Assembly (NCBI GenBank): GCA_024635735.1 | Contig: JAGXII010000207.1 | Location: 1-17,425 of the forward strand | Direction: 5' to 3' | Source of the DNA: Christiangramia sp. | GTDB lineage: Bacteria; Bacteroidota; Bacteroidia; Flavobacteriales; Flavobacteriaceae | DNA: 17,425 nucleotides | Part shown: positions 16,062 through 17,425 of the stretch, one piece after another | How positions within the stretch are numbered: position 1 is the first letter of the stretch | Layout: the number at the start of each line of letters is the position of its first letter | Translations under genes and position numbers: made by a program | The notes under the pieces: generated by a model | The model's database searches: none | What the model was told of the DNA's origin: nothing | Seen by the model: only the letters and a program-made list of their open reading frames with translations

Positions 16062-17425
16062 TTATTCTTCTTCTATTTTAATATTTCGTTTCCAGTTTTC
16101 GTAGATCTCTTTATATTCTGAAGTCAATTCTTTTATTGGTTTGATGGTTTCAAGACATTTTAAGCCTCCAAAAGCATCTTCAATCTTATCATAATACCCA
16201 AAACCGTATGCAGCTCCGCGTGCTGCTCCTTCAGCTCCGGAAGTATTATAAAGTTCCAGAGTACTACCGGTAGTATTACAGAAAATTTCGCGAAATACCG
16301 GGCTAAGGAAAAGATTTGCATTCCCAGCTCTAACCACCTCTCCTGAAGTTCCTAAAGATTTCATGATATCAAAACCATAATTCATCGCGAATACAATTCC
16401 TTCACAGGCAGATCTTATTAAATGCGCTGGTTGATGGATATTGAAATTTAGATTTTCGATACCAGAATTTGCTTTTTTGTTATTGAAGATTCGCTCCACA
16501 CCATTTCCAAAAGGATAGAACAACAGGTCTTCGCTCCCTGGTTTTACTTTGGCGGCCTGTTCATTCAAGAGGTCATAAGAGATCAATTCTTTATTTCCTA
16601 CAGAAATCAGTTTTCGCAGCCACTGATACAAAATCCCGGAACCGTTGATACAAAGCATAACACCGTTCCTTTTTTGTGCTTCGGAATTATTGACGTGTAA
16701 AAATGTATTGATTCGGTTTTTATCATCATAAATATCATCATCACTTACCGAATAAACCACTGCAGAAGTTCCTGCTGTGGTAGCGACTTCTCCCGGGTTC
16801 AAAACATTCAGTGAAAAAGCATTATTTGGCTGGTCTCCGGCACGATACGTAATCACCGCTTCCGGGCTCAAACCTAATTCATCTGCAATTGTAGAATCAA
16901 TTTTTGCCTGATGACCAAAATTTTCCACAATCTCAGGCACCATTTCTTCGGAAAGCCCCATTTTATCCAGAACTTCTTTAGCCAGTTTTCCTTTTGGGAA
17001 ATTCCATAGTGCAGCTTCAGACAAGCCCGAAGTGGTAGTTTGTGCAACTCCTGAAAGTTTAGCGGCGATAAAATCACCGGGAAGCATCATATACTTCGCT
17101 TCGGCATAAATCTTTGGTTCATTTATTTTTACCCACTTCAGTTTGGAAGCGGTGAAATTTCCGGGACTACCCAGAATTTGTTGCTGGCAGTTTTCTTTAC
17201 CAATTGCCTCCAAAGCCCCGTTCCCTATATCTACTGCCCTACTGTCACACCAGATGATAGAAGGTCTAACGGGATTGAGATTCTCATCTGTAAGTACCAG
17301 GCCGTGCATTTGGTAGGCGATACCAATTGCTTTAATTTTTTTCAGATCTATCTGATGCTTCTTCGAAATTCCTCCAAGGCCTTCTTTTACATATTTCCAC
17401 CATATTTCAGGATTTTGTTCTGCCC
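16062..17425 (-). CDS. xylB: Xylulokinase, 5' end beyond the window
   Basis: Phosphorylates D-xylulose to xylulose 5-phosphate with ATP, feeding the pentose phosphate pathway. The minus-strand frame is open to the window edge (17425), so the N-terminal glycine-rich start lies outside. An internal ATG at 17309 is not the start, because the residues before it (AEQNPEIWWKYV ... KAIGIAYQ) are typical xylulokinase sequence leading into MHGLVLTDE. FGGY kinase features follow: IIWCDSRA, SKLKWVK, YMMLPGDF, the catalytic-Asp motif RAGDQPNNAF (Asp codon 16833-16835), TTAGTSAVVY, and the C-terminal domain with ACEGIVFAMNYGFDI and GAEGAARGAAYG. Its stop is 2 bp before the xylA ATG. Confidence 0.95.
   Translation of the reverse strand, partial: AEQNPEIWWKYVKEGLGGISKKHQIDLKKIKAIGIAYQMHGLVLTDENLNPVRPSIIWCDSRAVDIGNGALEAIGKENCQQQILGSPGNFTASKLKWVKINEPKIYAEAKYMMLPGDFIAAKLSGVAQTTTSGLSEAALWNFPKGKLAKEVLDKMGLSEEMVPEIVENFGHQAKIDSTIADELGLSPEAVITYRAGDQPNNAFSLNVLNPGEVATTAGTSAVVYSVSDDDIYDDKNRINTFLHVNNSEAQKRNGVMLCINGSGILYQWLRKLISVGNKELISYDLLNEQAAKVKPGSEDLLFYPFGNGVERIFNNKKANSGIENLNFNIHQPAHLIRSACEGIVFAMNYGFDIMKSLGTSGEVVRAGNANLFLSPVFREIFCNTTGSTLELYNTSGAEGAARGAAYGFGYYDKIEDAFGGLKCLETIKPIKELTSEYKEIYENWKRNIKIEEE

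Noticed and set aside
1..17425. CRISPR array, tRNA, rRNA or intact transposase
   Set aside because: No regular spaced repeats, tRNA cloverleaf sequence, rRNA segment or transposase motifs were seen on either strand.

Overview
The window looks like chromosome from a marine-type member of the Flavobacteriaceae (Bacteroidota). It has low GC, a CarboxypepD-plug-barrel TonB receptor, a class II xylose isomerase next to xylulokinase, a TPR/HisKA_2 sensor kinase paired with a LytTR regulator, and no clear Shine-Dalgarno sequences. The genus cannot be fixed from the sequence alone; Gramella/Zunongwangia/Salegentibacter-like is a guess.

Left part, plus strand (1-6996). The window opens in the last 35 codons of a membrane protein. 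A very AT-rich esterase-TPR gene (325-1551) follows. It is bracketed by related, mutually inverted repeats and looks like a mobile-cassette insertion. Next come a TPR sensor histidine kinase (1842-3731) and a LytTR response regulator (3731-4474) that overlap by one base. A secreted protein of unknown function (4606-5343) follows, with two similar halves and an 18-bp palindrome just upstream. The section ends with an AmpG/PAT-like MFS permease (5632-6996).

Middle, minus strand (7044-11703). A short stop-bounded coding-like remnant lies downstream of the permease. Then come three leftward genes: pyruvate phosphate dikinase, a DUF808 membrane protein, and an isoprenylcysteine-methyltransferase-like membrane enzyme. 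The last two are 2 bp apart and surely co-transcribed. Between ppdK and the DUF808 gene lies a ~95-bp fold-back element with 18-bp inverted ends.

Right part (12002-17425). A TonB-dependent receptor is read rightward, divergent from ppdK. It is whole except for one apparent -1 frameshift near codon 56, inside its N-terminal carboxypeptidase-like domain. On the minus strand, xylB (5' end outside the window) and xylA are 2 bp apart and form a xylose operon: D-xylose to xylulose (XylA), then to xylulose 5-phosphate (XylB). PPDK interconverts pyruvate and PEP, so the right half is mainly sugar uptake and central carbon metabolism.

No tRNA, rRNA, CRISPR array, intact transposase or phage gene was seen. 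The most unusual items are the cassette-like flanks of the esterase gene, the frameshifted receptor, the two-half secreted protein beside the two-component system, and the fold-back element.
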